64,000 bases of DNA from DATDAH01 sp963792205 (GCA_963792205.1 CAWBVI010000005.1:496001-560000); one strand, 5' to 3'. Shown: positions 9,666-18,760, counted from the first letter of the stretch. Notes: generated by a model not told the origin, from the letters alone. A program made the numbers and translations.

Positions 9666-11195
9666 TCACGGCTCTTCTCCCACGTTGGCCATGAACTCGA
9701 TGGCCGTGATGCTCGGCAGAAACACGTACGCCGCGGCCTTGGTCGTGGTGAAGCTCGAGAGCCCGGTCACCTCGATCGGCGGGGCCCCACCGGCCTGGGG
9801 TATGACGAAGATGCTCTCCTCGGGGTCCTGCGTACCGGCTAGGGGATCTTTCGACCTTGGGTCAAGCCGGACGCCCCCTGCGAATTCGCTGTCGTTGACC
9901 CACTGACGCTGCACGAACTCGTACTGGTTTTCGATGTTCGAGTTGATGAAATGAAAGAGGATCCCGCGCTCGATGCCGTCGTAGGGCTTCGATGGGTCGT
10001 ACGTCGGCCCGTAGGGCATGCCGCGACGGATCAACCGGTGGGAATTGTTGCTGCCGCCCGGCACCCCCTGGCCCGCCACTGGTTGACCTCGCGGATTGAC
10101 GCGGCGCATGTGTGCGCCGACGGGACAGCAGACCCCCTTCGGATCGCCCGAGCCATCAGCGTCCACGTACTCGAAATCGTTCAACCGTTCGAGCGGGATC
10201 CCTCCCGCGGGGCTGTCCGTGTCCGGTGACAAGGCGAGCGGAACGCCGTTGCGCCATCGCCCGCACATCTTTGCCGCCAGCAGTTCCGGATCGATCTTGT
10301 CGCGGTTGGACTGCAAGAAGTCTTCGAAGCCCACGACGTCGGTCTCGACCTTCTTGAAGACGGCAAAGCTGCCGTTCAGGCCCAGTTCGCGCGGCTCGGG
10401 GACCACGTAGTTCACCGCGTCGTCGCGCAAGACGAAGAGCCATGGCTCGCAGGGTTGCTGGTGATCGGGGAGATAGCGCTCCGGGCCGCCGCGAATGGTG
10501 GGCGTCGTGATGGCGTCGGTGTATCCGAAGTGGACCTTGGAGGTTGGCACGAGCTGGCCGTTCTGCAACTCCATCAACGCCATCCCGTCCTGGCGCCAGA
10601 CCTCGCGGAAGGCATCTCCCTCGGCCAACCAGGCACACAACCTGTCGCTGTAGCGCGTCATCGCCTCCGGGCTGATGGCGTGCAGCGTCACCAGGACGTG
10701 ATCGTCCCCGCTTCCGAAGCCGCCGACCCAGTTCCGGGGCGAACCTGCCCCTGTATCGCCGACCGACTCCGCCCGCGGCGCGGCGCCCTCGATGAAGGCA
10801 CCGAAGGAGGCGAAGGAGAGCGTCGGCACGCGTCCTTCGATCTCCAGCGCCACCAATCCGGGCCATGTGATGCCGATGTTGAGGCAGTAGTCGGTCTGGC
10901 AACGCGGGTGATCGGCGGGATCGTCTCTCGGCCCCGGCCCGAACCCCACGTGCCAGTCCTCGGCCGTCGTGACTTGGAGGGCGTCGGATTCGTCGCCGCT
11001 CACGAGTCGTCCCAGTTGCCGGCGCGCCTGCGCGGGGACTCCTACCTTCAAGAGGAAATGCCGGACCATCGGCATCATGTAGGCGCGGAGAACGAACCCC
11101 TGAATGTCCGCGAGGTCGAGCGCAGGCCCTTCTACGGCCCCCGAATTGTCCTCCGTGTCTCGACGTTCACGCCGCCATCGACCAAGCAGCCTCAC
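9666..11195 (-). CDS. DyP-type heme peroxidase
   Basis: A 509-residue dye-decolorizing peroxidase, at the long end of the family. Recognisable blocks are LNGSFAVFKKVETDV, GRWRNGVPLALSPD, GAHMRRVNPR (proximal heme histidine near 358) and HRLIRRGMPYG. No signal peptide or Tat motif is clear, so it is probably cytoplasmic. It is the last gene of a five-gene run: the GTG start is five bases after the stop of the preceding paralog. DyPs use peroxide to oxidise varied substrates. Here the two preceding genes may encode partner or cargo-like proteins with a related fold. Confidence 0.85.
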   Translation of the reverse strand: MRLLGRWRRERRDTEDNSGAVEGPALDLADIQGFVLRAYMMPMVRHFLLKVGVPAQARRQLGRLVSGDESDALQVTTAEDWHVGFGPGPRDDPADHPRCQTDYCLNIGITWPGLVALEIEGRVPTLSFASFGAFIEGAAPRAESVGDTGAGSPRNWVGGFGSGDDHVLVTLHAISPEAMTRYSDRLCAWLAEGDAFREVWRQDGMALMELQNGQLVPTSKVHFGYTDAITTPTIRGGPERYLPDHQQPCEPWLFVLRDDAVNYVVPEPRELGLNGSFAVFKKVETDVVGFEDFLQSNRDKIDPELLAAKMCGRWRNGVPLALSPDTDSPAGGIPLERLNDFEYVDADGSGDPKGVCCPVGAHMRRVNPRGQPVAGQGVPGGSNNSHRLIRRGMPYGPTYDPSKPYDGIERGILFHFINSNIENQYEFVQRQWVNDSEFAGGVRLDPRSKDPLAGTQDPEESIFVIPQAGGAPPIEVTGLSSFTTTKAAAYVFLPSITAIEFMANVGEEP

Positions 11196-11200
11196 CACTG

Positions 11201-12052
11201 CTATCCAGAGCTGGCCGATGACTCGCGAGCATCGGCCAACAGGGCTCTGACGTCTTGCACCCCGAGGCCGGGATAGGCGCTGTAGAACCCGATGGGTGGG
11301 TGGTTGGCCACCAATGCCCACTCGTAGAACGCCTGGGCATTCTTTGCCACCGGGGTTGGTGGCGCCCCCTCCACATGAGGAAACACCGCATCGAAGACGA
11401 ACGAGGTCTTTTCTGCGAAGTCTTGGATGTACTTCTCGAAATCGCCGTCGTAGATCGTGAAGAAGCCCAAGTGGTTGTGCGGAAAGGGCACCCAATGAGA
11501 GAAGTGCAGCGTTCCCAGAGAATCCGACGCTTCATACGCGTCGTCCCGAATGGACCTCGCGGCCAGCTTCAAGGCGAAGCCTTGGAGACGTGACTTCACG
11601 TGCATGTACGTCAGCAGGGGGCTCTGCAAGGTAGTGCCCGTGAAGCCCGCCGCACGCACGCATGCCTGTATTTCCTGAACCGAAGCGTCCTCGTAAGCGA
11701 AGTACGTATCGAGAGGCTCGCGGACATGATGCCCGAGCCATTTGATGACCTTCTGAGGGTCACCAGCCACGGGCGTGGCGGGAGCGTCGTCCACGTGCTC
11801 GAAGATGGCGTCGAACACCGGGCCGGCACGCTCCACGAGCTGCTCGGTGTGCCCTGCGCTCTCGCCGTCGATGTCAGACAGGAAAAGAAGCTTCTCGTCT
11901 CCCTCGAACATCCAGCGGGAGAAGTGCACGGTGCCGAGTTCGTCCTGTGCGGTCGCGAGATGGGGCATCAACGATGGCAGCTCTTCGCGCAGCGCCTTGG
12001 CGTTGGCCGGAGCCTTGATCGGGAAGTCGATCAGCAGATGACTCTGGCTCAT
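11201..12052 (-). CDS. Unrecognised internally duplicated protein, DyP operon copy B
   Basis: A 283-residue protein, about 80% identical by eye to the next gene upstream. Two halves repeat the same block. Half one holds GTVHFSRWMFEGDEKLLFLSDIDG, then PVFDAIFEHV and TPVAGDP. Half two holds GTLHFSHWVPFPHNHLGFFTIYDG, then FVFDAVFPHV and TPVAKN. This suggests a tandem ferredoxin-like (dimeric alpha/beta barrel) fold, as in DyP peroxidases themselves; fold assignment is inference. A strong GAGGAGG precedes the ATG. Co-transcription with the peroxidase points to a shared role. I do not know a named family. Confidence 0.7.
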   Translation of the reverse strand: MSQSHLLIDFPIKAPANAKALREELPSLMPHLATAQDELGTVHFSRWMFEGDEKLLFLSDIDGESAGHTEQLVERAGPVFDAIFEHVDDAPATPVAGDPQKVIKWLGHHVREPLDTYFAYEDASVQEIQACVRAAGFTGTTLQSPLLTYMHVKSRLQGFALKLAARSIRDDAYEASDSLGTLHFSHWVPFPHNHLGFFTIYDGDFEKYIQDFAEKTSFVFDAVFPHVEGAPPTPVAKNAQAFYEWALVANHPPIGFYSAYPGLGVQDVRALLADARESSASSG

Positions 12053-12070
12053 GGCGTCCTCCTCACACTG

Positions 12071-12925
12071 CTATCCGGCGCTGGCCGATGGTGACTCGCC
12101 AGCATCGGCCAGCAGGGCTCGGATGTCTTGCACCCCGAGGCCGGGATAGGCGCTGTAGAACCCGATGGGCGGATGATTGGCCTCCAATGCCCAGTCATAG
12201 AACGCCTGGGCGTTCTTCGCGACTGGGGTCGGCGGCGCGCCATCGACGTGCGGAAAGACGGTATCGAAGGCGAACGAGGTCTTCTCGACGAAGTCCTGGA
12301 GGTACTTGTCCCAGTCACCGTCGTAGATCGTCCAGAAGCCCAAGTGGTTTTTCGGAAAGAGCACCCAATGAGAAAAATGCAGGGTTCCAACCGAATCATT
12401 CGCTTCGTACGCGTCGTCTCGAATGGACCTCGCAGCCAGCTTCAAAGCAAAGCCTTGCAGATGTGACTTGATGGCCATGTAGGTCAGCAAGGTGGACTGC
12501 GACGTATCGCCCGTGAAGCCCGCCGCACTCGCCGCTGCCTTGATGTCCTGGACCGAAGCGTCCTCGTAGGCGAAGTACGTATCGGAAGGCTCGCGGACAT
12601 GACGCCCCAGCCATTTGACGGCCCTCTCAGGGTCATCAGCCACGGGCGTGGCGGGAGGGTCGTCCACGTGCTCGAAGACGGCGTCGAACACCGGGGCGGC
12701 ACGAGCCACGAGCCGCTCGATGTGCGGTGCACCCTCGCCGTCGATGTCCGAAAGGAAGAGAAGCTTCTCGTCTCCCTCGACCATCCAACGGGAGAAGTGC
12801 ACGGTTCCCAGGTCGTCCTGCGCCATGGCGAGATCGGGCATCAACGGGGGCAGCTCTTCGATGAGCGCCTTGGCGTTGGCCGGAGCCCTGATCGGGAAGT
12901 CGATCACGAGATGACTCTGGCTCAT
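12071..12925 (-). CDS. Unrecognised internally duplicated protein, DyP operon copy A
   Basis: A 284-residue tandem paralog of the following gene, sharing the same MSQSHL start and the same two-part structure. The first-half block reads LGTVHFSRWMVEGDEKLLFL and the second LGTLHFSHWVLFPKNHLGFW. The C-terminus IGFYSAYPGLGVQDIRALLADA is nearly identical in both copies. The ATG overlaps the stop of the upstream small gene as ATGA, so translation is coupled. GC content looks lower than in flanking genes. Likely a gene duplication within the DyP operon, with function unknown. Confidence 0.7.
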   Translation of the reverse strand: MSQSHLVIDFPIRAPANAKALIEELPPLMPDLAMAQDDLGTVHFSRWMVEGDEKLLFLSDIDGEGAPHIERLVARAAPVFDAVFEHVDDPPATPVADDPERAVKWLGRHVREPSDTYFAYEDASVQDIKAAASAAGFTGDTSQSTLLTYMAIKSHLQGFALKLAARSIRDDAYEANDSVGTLHFSHWVLFPKNHLGFWTIYDGDWDKYLQDFVEKTSFAFDTVFPHVDGAPPTPVAKNAQAFYDWALEANHPPIGFYSAYPGLGVQDIRALLADAGESPSASAG

Positions 12926-13113
12926 CGCGTCCGCCTGGGACCCCTTTGACCATCCCCGGGACGGCGTTGCTCGCGCCGGTCCTGACGACGATCCGAACGG
13001 CGGGCGACACCGTGGGTCACAACGGCCGCGGTCCCAACGACCGCCGCGGTGCGAGCGACGGGCGCGGGTCCGACGACTCCACGGCGGGCGGCACGACGGG
13101 GTGCGAGCGGCAT
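12922..13113 (-). CDS. Small basic alanine/arginine-rich protein
   Basis: A 63-residue protein, MPLAPRRAARRGVVGPAP at the start, with a short Ala/Val-rich stretch (residues 20-35) and an Arg/Gln-rich tail. Support comes from position: GAAGGAG precedes the ATG, which is one base after the DUF6325 stop, and its own TGA overlaps the next ATG (ATGA). Similar short proteins are often seen after DUF6325 or SHOCT genes in actinobacteria; that is memory, not a search. Possibly a membrane-associated helper. No function can be assigned. Confidence 0.6.
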   Translation of the reverse strand: MPLAPRRAARRGVVGPAPVARTAAVVGTAAVVTHGVARRSDRRQDRREQRRPGDGQRGPRRTR

Positions 13114-13114
13114 G

Positions 13115-13564
13115 TCAGGCTCCTTCGTCTTCGTCGTCGTCCTCGAGCGCGCCGATGAGCGCCTGTATCGGGATCCGGCCGCTTGCGACCAGCTGACCAC
13201 CGGAGTGCCGCACCGCGGACGCGAACGGCGCGGCCCACTTGTTCTCCCAGACGAGCAGCGCGGCGGAACTGTCAGGTTCGAGTGCCGCGGCCAGCGAGAC
13301 CACGTCGTCCTCGCTCAACACGTGCGCGATGTCGATCTCCAGCTTCTCGATCTCACCGGCGATGCCTTCGTCGATGTCCTCGAGCTCGAGCCCCTCGATC
13401 TGGCCGTCCGTTCCCTTGGTGACGAAGACGAGATCGAGCACCTTCACGAGATCACGGTGGACCAGGTCGCCCAGCGCGGGGGCGATGTCGCCGTTGAACT
13501 TGTTGCCCGGGAACTCGACGACGATGTAGTCGACCGGCCCGAGCTCATCGATCGTGTCGCTCAT
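13115..13564 (-). CDS. DUF6325 family protein
   Basis: A 149-residue acidic protein opening GPVDYIVVEFPGNKFNG, with LVKVLDLVFVTKGTDG and LLVWENKWAAPFASAVR, matching the DUF6325 family as I know it. The C-terminus is Asp/Glu-rich. Family function is unknown; members tend to sit with SHOCT-domain and stress genes. It is the first gene of a five-gene run ending in the DyP peroxidase. The 16-bp island element lies 32 bases upstream of this ATG, so the whole operon is probably under that control. Confidence 0.75.
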   Translation of the reverse strand: MSDTIDELGPVDYIVVEFPGNKFNGDIAPALGDLVHRDLVKVLDLVFVTKGTDGQIEGLELEDIDEGIAGEIEKLEIDIAHVLSEDDVVSLAAALEPDSSAALLVWENKWAAPFASAVRHSGGQLVASGRIPIQALIGALEDDDEDEGA

Positions 13565-13596
13565 AGAGCCAGTGGAACCGAACGGCCGCACCCGCA

Positions 13597-13612
13597 CTAT
13601 CCAGTTTCGGCA
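13597..13612 (-). promoter_or_regulatory. 16-bp island element, copy 1
   Basis: In gene direction: TGCCGAAACTGGATAG, 32 bases before the DUF6325/DyP operon start. It matches the nine-copy consensus TGCCGAWTNGGGATAG at both conserved ends (TGCCGA and GGATAG). Confidence 0.6.
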
Positions 13613-13667
13613 CCAACAGCTCCGATCGCGCCGGCCACGGCATCTTGCCCAGCCGGCGCGCCACGCA

Positions 13668-14042
13668 TCAGGGCCCGTCGGCCGTGGGTGGGTCGGCTGC
13701 GACGCGCCATCGGTTCCAGGGCACCATGCCGTCGGTCTCGATCTCGAGCGACAAGCTCAAGAGCACACGAATCACCACGATGATTCCGAGAACCGCGACG
13801 CTCTCCAGCGTCTGGTCGACCACGATGGTTTGGATGAGATCGGCGATGATCAGCACTTCGAGCCCGATCAAGATGACTCGGCTCAAGTTCCTTCGCAGGT
13901 CACCGTATGGATTCTGACTGCCATGTCTCGCGATCTGATGGACGTAACGAGCGAACGCGCCGAGTCCTCCGACCAGCATGATCGTCGCCGCCACAGCCTC
14001 GACCACGTCGACGACGTGGGCGAAGAATTCACGGTACGTCAT
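13668..14042 (-). CDS. DUF1622 membrane protein
   Basis: A 124-residue protein with an N-terminal hydrophobic helix (residues 8-30), then YGDLRRNLSRVILIGLEVLIIADLIQTI and LGIIVVIRVLLSLSLEIE. These are the hallmark second and third membrane segments of the DUF1622 family. No function is established for the family. It follows the SulP transporter gene by six bases in the same direction and is probably co-transcribed with it. There is no island element directly in front; transcription likely enters from the SHOCT/SulP promoter upstream. Confidence 0.8.
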   Translation of the reverse strand: MTYREFFAHVVDVVEAVAATIMLVGGLGAFARYVHQIARHGSQNPYGDLRRNLSRVILIGLEVLIIADLIQTIVVDQTLESVAVLGIIVVIRVLLSLSLEIETDGMVPWNRWRVAADPPTADGP

Positions 14043-14048
14043 GTCACG

Positions 14049-15773
14049 TCATTCGGTGGAGTCATCGTCCTGGTCGTGTGTCGCGATCCATGCCCGCGCG
14101 TCGCGTTGGGCCTGCTCCAGGGCGGCGCCGACTCGTTCGGTGCCCCGGTAGAGGTTCTCCGGGCCGATGAACTCGGTGAACCCGGTGACGCGGAACTGCT
14201 CGGCGAGCGGCTCGTTGAGCGACACGATGACGAGCTTCGATCCGACGGTCGCCAGGCTGGTCGCGTACCCCCGTAGGACGTCGATGAAGGTCGAGCCGAC
14301 GTCGCTGCGCTCCCGGAGGCGCAGGATGACGACCGAGTTCCGCGACGACGGCGTCACCTCGGGAAGCGTCGCTTCGAAGAGCGGGGCGGCGGCGAAGAAC
14401 AGGCTGCCGTAGGGCTGAAGGACGACGACGTCCTTGGCCGGGAGACGGGCCGGCGGATCGGTCTCGATGACGTGCCCGTCCTCGGTGAAGGTCCGTCGCT
14501 TGAGGGCGACCTGGTTCGACTGGTCGATGACATAGAGCGCGACCGAGAGGGCAACGCCGACCACAACGGCGTACTGCAGCGGGATGGCCATCGTGAGCGC
14601 GAACGTCGTCGCCAACACGATCCGCTGGGCGACGCCGGTTCTCCAGACCGAGCCGAGATCGCTCGGCTTGATCGTCCGGATGCCGACGAGGATCAGCAGC
14701 GCAGCCAACGCAGGCATCGCGATGTTCCCGATCGCATCGCCGAAGGCGACCAGGATGACGGCCATCACGACGCCGGCGACGACGAGTGAGGTGCGCGTTC
14801 GGGCGCCGGCAGCCTTGTTCACCGACGACCCCGAGACGGACCCGCCGACCGGCATCCCCTCGAGGACACCCGAAGCGATGTTGGCGACGCCTTGGCCGGT
14901 GAAGTCACGCGAAGGGTCGGGATAGCTGCCGTCCTCGTTGGGGAAGTTCGCGGAGATGCCCGCACCTTGGACGAGACCGACCAGCGCGAGCGACACCGCG
15001 GGCACGACGAGGGAGGGAACGAGGCGGAGCTCCGGAAGGACGGCGTCCGGCAGCGTTCCCAAGGTCGCGCCCAGGTCATGGACCGTCGCGACGTCCCAAC
15101 CGAGCGCGTTCGCGGCTGCCGAGGTCACGACAACGCCCACGACAAGGCCGAGAGCTCCGATGCGCGTCCGTTCCAGTGCGACGATCAGCACGATCGTGCC
15201 GAGCCCGATAGCGACCGACTGTCCGTCCAGCCGCCCCGGGTGCAGGACCGTGTCGAGCGCGCGGGTGAGACGCGAATCGTGAGGAGAGTCGTAGCCGGTG
15301 AGGTTCGCAAGCTGCCCGAGGACGATGTTCACGCCGACCGCGTTGATGAACCCGACCATCACCGCGGTCGACACGAACCGCAGCACCGAGCCGAGCCTGA
15401 GCAGCCCCGCCACCACCATGACGACGCCCGTGAGCATCGACAGCGTGAACAGCGCGCGCGCCGGGTCGGTCGCGTCGTGCACGGCATCGACGTCCGCGAC
15501 GAGGATCGCCATCGCGCCCGTCCCTTGCACCGCCATGAAGGACGACGACGTCACGAGTGCGCCGGCAACCGTGCCGACCATGTAGGCATTGAGCCCGGCG
15601 AGCGGGTTGACCCCCGCGAGGAGCCCGGTTGCGAGGCCGTCGGGCACGCTCTCGACGCCGAGGACCGCGCCCGCCGGGATGTCCTGCCTGAGGTGTGCGA
15701 AGACTGCCCGCGTGGTGCGACCCATCGCTGCGGCTAGCGCGCGGTCGCCACGCGCAGCCTTGCCCTTCCACAC
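14049..15773 (-). CDS. SulP/SLC26 family anion transporter with STAS domain
   Basis: A 574-residue membrane transporter. The N-terminal HLRQDIPAGAVLGVESVPDG is the SulP signature, followed by ten or more hydrophobic segments. A cytoplasmic STAS domain covers residues 440-560, with VVVLQPYGSLFFAAAPLFEATLP and a VVILRLRERSDVGSTFIDVL core. SulP proteins carry sulfate, bicarbonate, C4-dicarboxylates or other anions; no carbonic anhydrase neighbour points to bicarbonate. The start is uncertain: GTG at 15773 or ATG at 15725, neither with a clear ribosome site. Upstream is the SHOCT/PLDNc gene, 22 bases away. Confidence 0.88.
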   Translation of the reverse strand: MWKGKAARGDRALAAAMGRTTRAVFAHLRQDIPAGAVLGVESVPDGLATGLLAGVNPLAGLNAYMVGTVAGALVTSSSFMAVQGTGAMAILVADVDAVHDATDPARALFTLSMLTGVVMVVAGLLRLGSVLRFVSTAVMVGFINAVGVNIVLGQLANLTGYDSPHDSRLTRALDTVLHPGRLDGQSVAIGLGTIVLIVALERTRIGALGLVVGVVVTSAAANALGWDVATVHDLGATLGTLPDAVLPELRLVPSLVVPAVSLALVGLVQGAGISANFPNEDGSYPDPSRDFTGQGVANIASGVLEGMPVGGSVSGSSVNKAAGARTRTSLVVAGVVMAVILVAFGDAIGNIAMPALAALLILVGIRTIKPSDLGSVWRTGVAQRIVLATTFALTMAIPLQYAVVVGVALSVALYVIDQSNQVALKRRTFTEDGHVIETDPPARLPAKDVVVLQPYGSLFFAAAPLFEATLPEVTPSSRNSVVILRLRERSDVGSTFIDVLRGYATSLATVGSKLVIVSLNEPLAEQFRVTGFTEFIGPENLYRGTERVGAALEQAQRDARAWIATHDQDDDSTE

Positions 15774-15795
15774 CCGGGCGAGTCACATGGACAGG

Positions 15796-16239
15796 TCAAG
15801 AAGCCGCTGGATCACTGGTCGGCCGCACGTCCGAAGCAGCGCTCGGCGCGACGACCTTCGCCTTGAGGTGTTGGAACTCGGCCTCGTCGATGACACCTTG
15901 CGCCTTGAGGTCAGCGAGCCGGCTGAGCTCGTCGGCGGCGCTCGAGGAGCTACCGGCCGCGTTTTGGATGTACGCGCGCGCGGCTGCGTCCTGCGCCCGC
16001 GCCGACTCTTCGGCGTGTTCGCTCATCTTGTGTCCGCGCGCGATCAGATACACGAAGACACCCAGGAACGGCAGCACGATCACGAACGCAACCCACAAGA
16101 ACTTCGCGAAGCCACTGAGGTCGTGGCTGCGGAAGACGTCGGCGAATACGGTGATGAGCAGCCAGATCCAGATGAAGAACAGCGTGAACCAGAGCATCGC
16201 CCAGAACACCTCGCCTAGTTGCCAATATGCGAGAATCAT
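15796..16239 (-). CDS. PLDc_N plus SHOCT domain membrane protein
   Basis: A 147-residue protein. Two transmembrane helices with LFFIWIWLLITVFADVFR and FAKFLWVAFVIVLPFLGVFVYLI form a phospholipase D N-terminal-like (PLDc_N) membrane module. A charged linker leads to a C-terminal SHOCT motif, ELSRLADLKAQGVIDEAEFQHLKAKVV. SHOCT is a short oligomerisation motif. Such proteins are linked to envelope stress in actinobacteria. The 16-bp island element lies 72 bases upstream, and the SulP gene follows closely, suggesting one transcript through DUF1622. Confidence 0.82.
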   Translation of the reverse strand: MILAYWQLGEVFWAMLWFTLFFIWIWLLITVFADVFRSHDLSGFAKFLWVAFVIVLPFLGVFVYLIARGHKMSEHAEESARAQDAAARAYIQNAAGSSSSAADELSRLADLKAQGVIDEAEFQHLKAKVVAPSAASDVRPTSDPAAS

Positions 16240-16311
16240 TTGTGCTAGTTCCTTTCTTTACGGCGGACCCGCCGCAGTGCGTCGATCGTCGGGCACACAC
16301 CCCGACCACAG

Positions 16312-16327
16312 CTATCCCAATTCGGCA
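16312..16327 (-). promoter_or_regulatory. 16-bp island element, copy 2
   Basis: In gene direction: TGCCGAATTGGGATAG, 72 bases before the PLDc_N/SHOCT start. Identical to copy 5 at 20727. Confidence 0.65.
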
Positions 16328-16339
16328 TGACTGCTTCGA

Positions 16340-17771
16340 TCAGACATCCTCGACCGCGGCGAGCCGGCCGGAGCTGATCGCCGCGACGAAGGCTTCATAG
16401 TCACGCTCGTTCTGGTCGGCATAGCGTTCGGAGAAGTCGGTGATCGATTGGTCGAATCGATCGTTTTTGCCCATGTACGCGGCCAGACCCACCGGATCGC
16501 CGGAACGGGCGTGGGCGCGCGCCAGGGTTCGACCGCAGATCTGCGCGTAGAACGTGAGCGCAGCCGGGACCATGGTCTCGACGAGGGCCGAGCCCTTCAT
16601 GTCGCGCAGCTGGCGCCAGTAGAGGTGGCGATTCGCCTCGTGACCTTTCGTCCAACCGAGGAAGATGTCGCTCGCGGCCTGCATCATTCTCTGGCCCTGG
16701 ACCACTCGCTCGCCGGCATGGCGATAGCGACTCTTCGACAGGTGGTCTTCCAGGACCGACGCCGTCGCCTCCTTTACCTGTAGGAACAACGGGTCGTCTT
16801 GGTCTCGACCCTGCAACAGCACGACGAATGCCCGCAGCCCGACGCTGCCGACGCCAACGACCTTGTGGGCCATGTCGACGACCTCGAACTGCTCGAGGAG
16901 GCGGCGGCGGTCGTCTGGCAACGAACTGCGGTACGCGCGGAAGTGCTCGTGGATCACGTGTTCCATCTCGTCGACGGAAAGACCGACGCGCTGGGCCAGG
17001 TCTCGTAGCGGGATCACCACCGGCGGCTGGCTGACGATCCGGTAGCGGCCACCGACCTGCTCGGCGAGCTTCGACAGGGCGTGCACGCTGTCTCGCGTGT
17101 GCGCTTTTCGGGCCTGCTTCTCGGCGAGCTTCGCCGCGTCCTTGCCGACGTTCTTGTTGCCCGCTCGTTCCACGGCGCGCGCGGCGTCCTTGATCCCGCT
17201 CATCAGCTCTTGTTCCGACAAGCGCGGCGTACCAGACGTCCAGGGTCCGCATCTCGGCGAACTCCGCCATCTGTGTTCGGTAGGCCGCGACCGACGCGCA
17301 CGTCGCGGCCCGCGCATCGGCCCGGCTGAAACTGTTGTTGTGCGCCGCGATCATGAAGCTCGCGGCCATCCGTTTCACGTCGTACTCGAACGGACCGGGG
17401 AGCGTCTCGTCGAAGTCGTTCAAGTCGAACAGCAGCGTTCGCTCGGGGGATGCGTACGCACCGAAGTTCGAGAGGTGCGCGTCGCCGCACAGCTGTACGT
17501 TCAATCCCGCCGTCGGCGTGTCCTTGAGATCCTTCGCCATGATCTTCGCGGCGCCCCGATAGAACGTGAACGGCGAGACCGACATCCGCCCATGACGGAT
17601 GGGTACGAGGTCGGGCTCCCGAGTGGCGTCCTGCTCCTCGAGCAGTGCGATCGGATCGGGACGATCGGCAGACGGCGCCCATCCGGTGTGTGCCGACCGA
17701 GGCACCTGCTCACGCGCCGCCCTCCCTCGCGCGCGTCGTTCATCAACGTTCGGGTGCACGACTGCCGTCAT
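16340..17771 (-). CDS. DUF2252 family protein (one frameshift)
   Basis: About 476 residues once a +1 shift near 17219 is bridged. The N-terminal part has RHGRMSVSPFTFYRGAAKIMA, CGDAHLSNFGAYASPER and FDLNDFDETLPGPFEYDVKR, which are the kinase-like DUF2252 motifs. The C-terminal part carries RVVQGQRMMQAASDIFLGW and YVRQL-like HLYWRQLRDMKGS. The break joins VWYAAL to SEQELMSGIKD. DUF2252 is related to aminoglycoside phosphotransferase-like kinases, substrate unknown. An island element lies 59 bases upstream. The ATG at 17771 overlaps the tail of the GNAT reading frame. Confidence 0.85.
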
Positions 17772-18315
17772 GAGACGCTCTCTGTGCAGGTTGGCCGTCG
17801 TCCTCATCCTCAACCGGATCGCTCGTGTCGCTATCCGCATTCGGCATGAGCACACCGTCCGTAGTGCAGCTCAGGCCGATCGGCGCTCGTTCGTTTGCCC
17901 GACGATCGAGACGCTTGCGGTACCACCTGACGTTCGTGCCCGATGGAAAGTCATCGACGCGACCCACGAGCTCGTAGCCGGTGCGCTCATAGAGCGCGAG
18001 TGCCTGGAAGTCGTAGGTGAAGTGGACGGTCTGCGAGCACCCACGCGCGGCCGCTTCGGCCTCTGCCGCGGCGAGGAGCCGCGTGGCCAGGCCGCGCCCG
18101 CGCAGGCTCGGCGCCACCCACAGGTTCTGCAGCTCGCAGCCGTCACCCCAGGTCCAGCCGCTTATGCCGGCGACGACCGTGCCCGCGTCGCGCACGAAGA
18201 TCGCGAGGTCGACTTCGTCACCGACTCCCATGACTGCAGACGCCTCCTGACGGATCTGCGTCTCGAGGAATTCGATGTCGAACGGATCTGGCCGGCTCTC
18301 GATGCGGAATTCCAT
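17743..18315 (-). CDS. GNAT family N-acetyltransferase
   Basis: About 190 residues. The acetyl-CoA loop reads LWVAPSLRGRGLATRLLAAAEAEA near residues 65-85, followed by FTYDFQALALYERTGYELVGRVDDFP, the usual GNAT C-terminal strand. The domain ends near residue 145. The remaining 45 residues read through the island element and 29 bases into DUF2252; this odd tail suggests a missed earlier stop caused by an indel. It is the third gene after the SHOCT gene at 19027, spaced by 14 bases. Substrate unknown. Confidence 0.82.
   Translation of the reverse strand: MEFRIESRPDPFDIEFLETQIRQEASAVMGVGDEVDLAIFVRDAGTVVAGISGWTWGDGCELQNLWVAPSLRGRGLATRLLAAAEAEAAARGCSQTVHFTYDFQALALYERTGYELVGRVDDFPSGTNVRWYRKRLDRRANERAPIGLSCTTDGVLMPNADSDTSDPVEDEDDGQPAQRASHDGSRAPER
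17831..17846 (-). promoter_or_regulatory. 16-bp island element, copy 3
   Basis: In gene direction: TGCCGAATGCGGATAG, 59 bases before the DUF2252 ATG. It lies inside the 3' tail of the GNAT reading frame. Confidence 0.6.
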
Positions 18316-18329
18316 GGGCGACCGACCCG

Positions 18330-18746
18330 TCAAGCCCCGACCATCTGATCGATCAACGAGAGGTCGTCGAAGTAGGTCCGGAATGATCGGATCTTCCCGT
18401 CGCGAAAGTCGGCAACGGTGACACCGGGCAACTTGACGCGCCGTCCCGTTGCGTCCAGGACCTGATCGTCGCTGAGGACGAGTGGTCCGGTGTGATCCGC
18501 TTCGATGACCCATTCCGCGTAGGCCTTGTTGCCGACCTCGTCGAGTCCCCGGTACAGGATCACGACGTTCGAGAACGCGGTTTCGCGAAGGTCGGCGAGG
18601 GCGGCCACGTCGTTCAACCCGGACACGGTGGCGTAGGGCGACCAACCGACGACATCCTCGGTGAAGAGCGTTCCGGGATCGACCGATGGGCCGACGAGTT
18701 CGGCCTCGAGTGCCCTCGACAGCATGTCCTTGCGGGATTCACTCAT
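18330..18746 (-). CDS. SnoaL-like protein
   Basis: A 138-residue NTF2/SnoaL-fold protein. The blocks LFTEDVVGWSPYATVSGLNDV, EWVIEADHTGPLVL and VTVADFRDGKIRSFRTYFDDL (core strands and the DGKI turn) match ester-cyclase/SnoaL-like proteins. GGAGGGA precedes the ATG. The gene sits between the SHOCT gene and the GNAT gene with 14-base gaps on both sides, in one apparent operon. It is not closely similar to the SnoaL protein at 1220. Binding partner or substrate unknown. Confidence 0.8.
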   Translation of the reverse strand: MSESRKDMLSRALEAELVGPSVDPGTLFTEDVVGWSPYATVSGLNDVAALADLRETAFSNVVILYRGLDEVGNKAYAEWVIEADHTGPLVLSDDQVLDATGRRVKLPGVTVADFRDGKIRSFRTYFDDLSLIDQMVGA

Positions 18747-18760
18747 CGCAGTCCCTCCGT

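Noticed and set aside
11201..11225. GGATAG-like strings at the ends of the two DyP-operon paralogs
   Set aside because: They are the shared stop-codon context of the two paralogs and lack TGCCGA.
14905..14930. GGGATAG inside the SulP coding region
   Set aside because: TGCCGA is missing at the required distance, and the site is internal to a conserved coding region.
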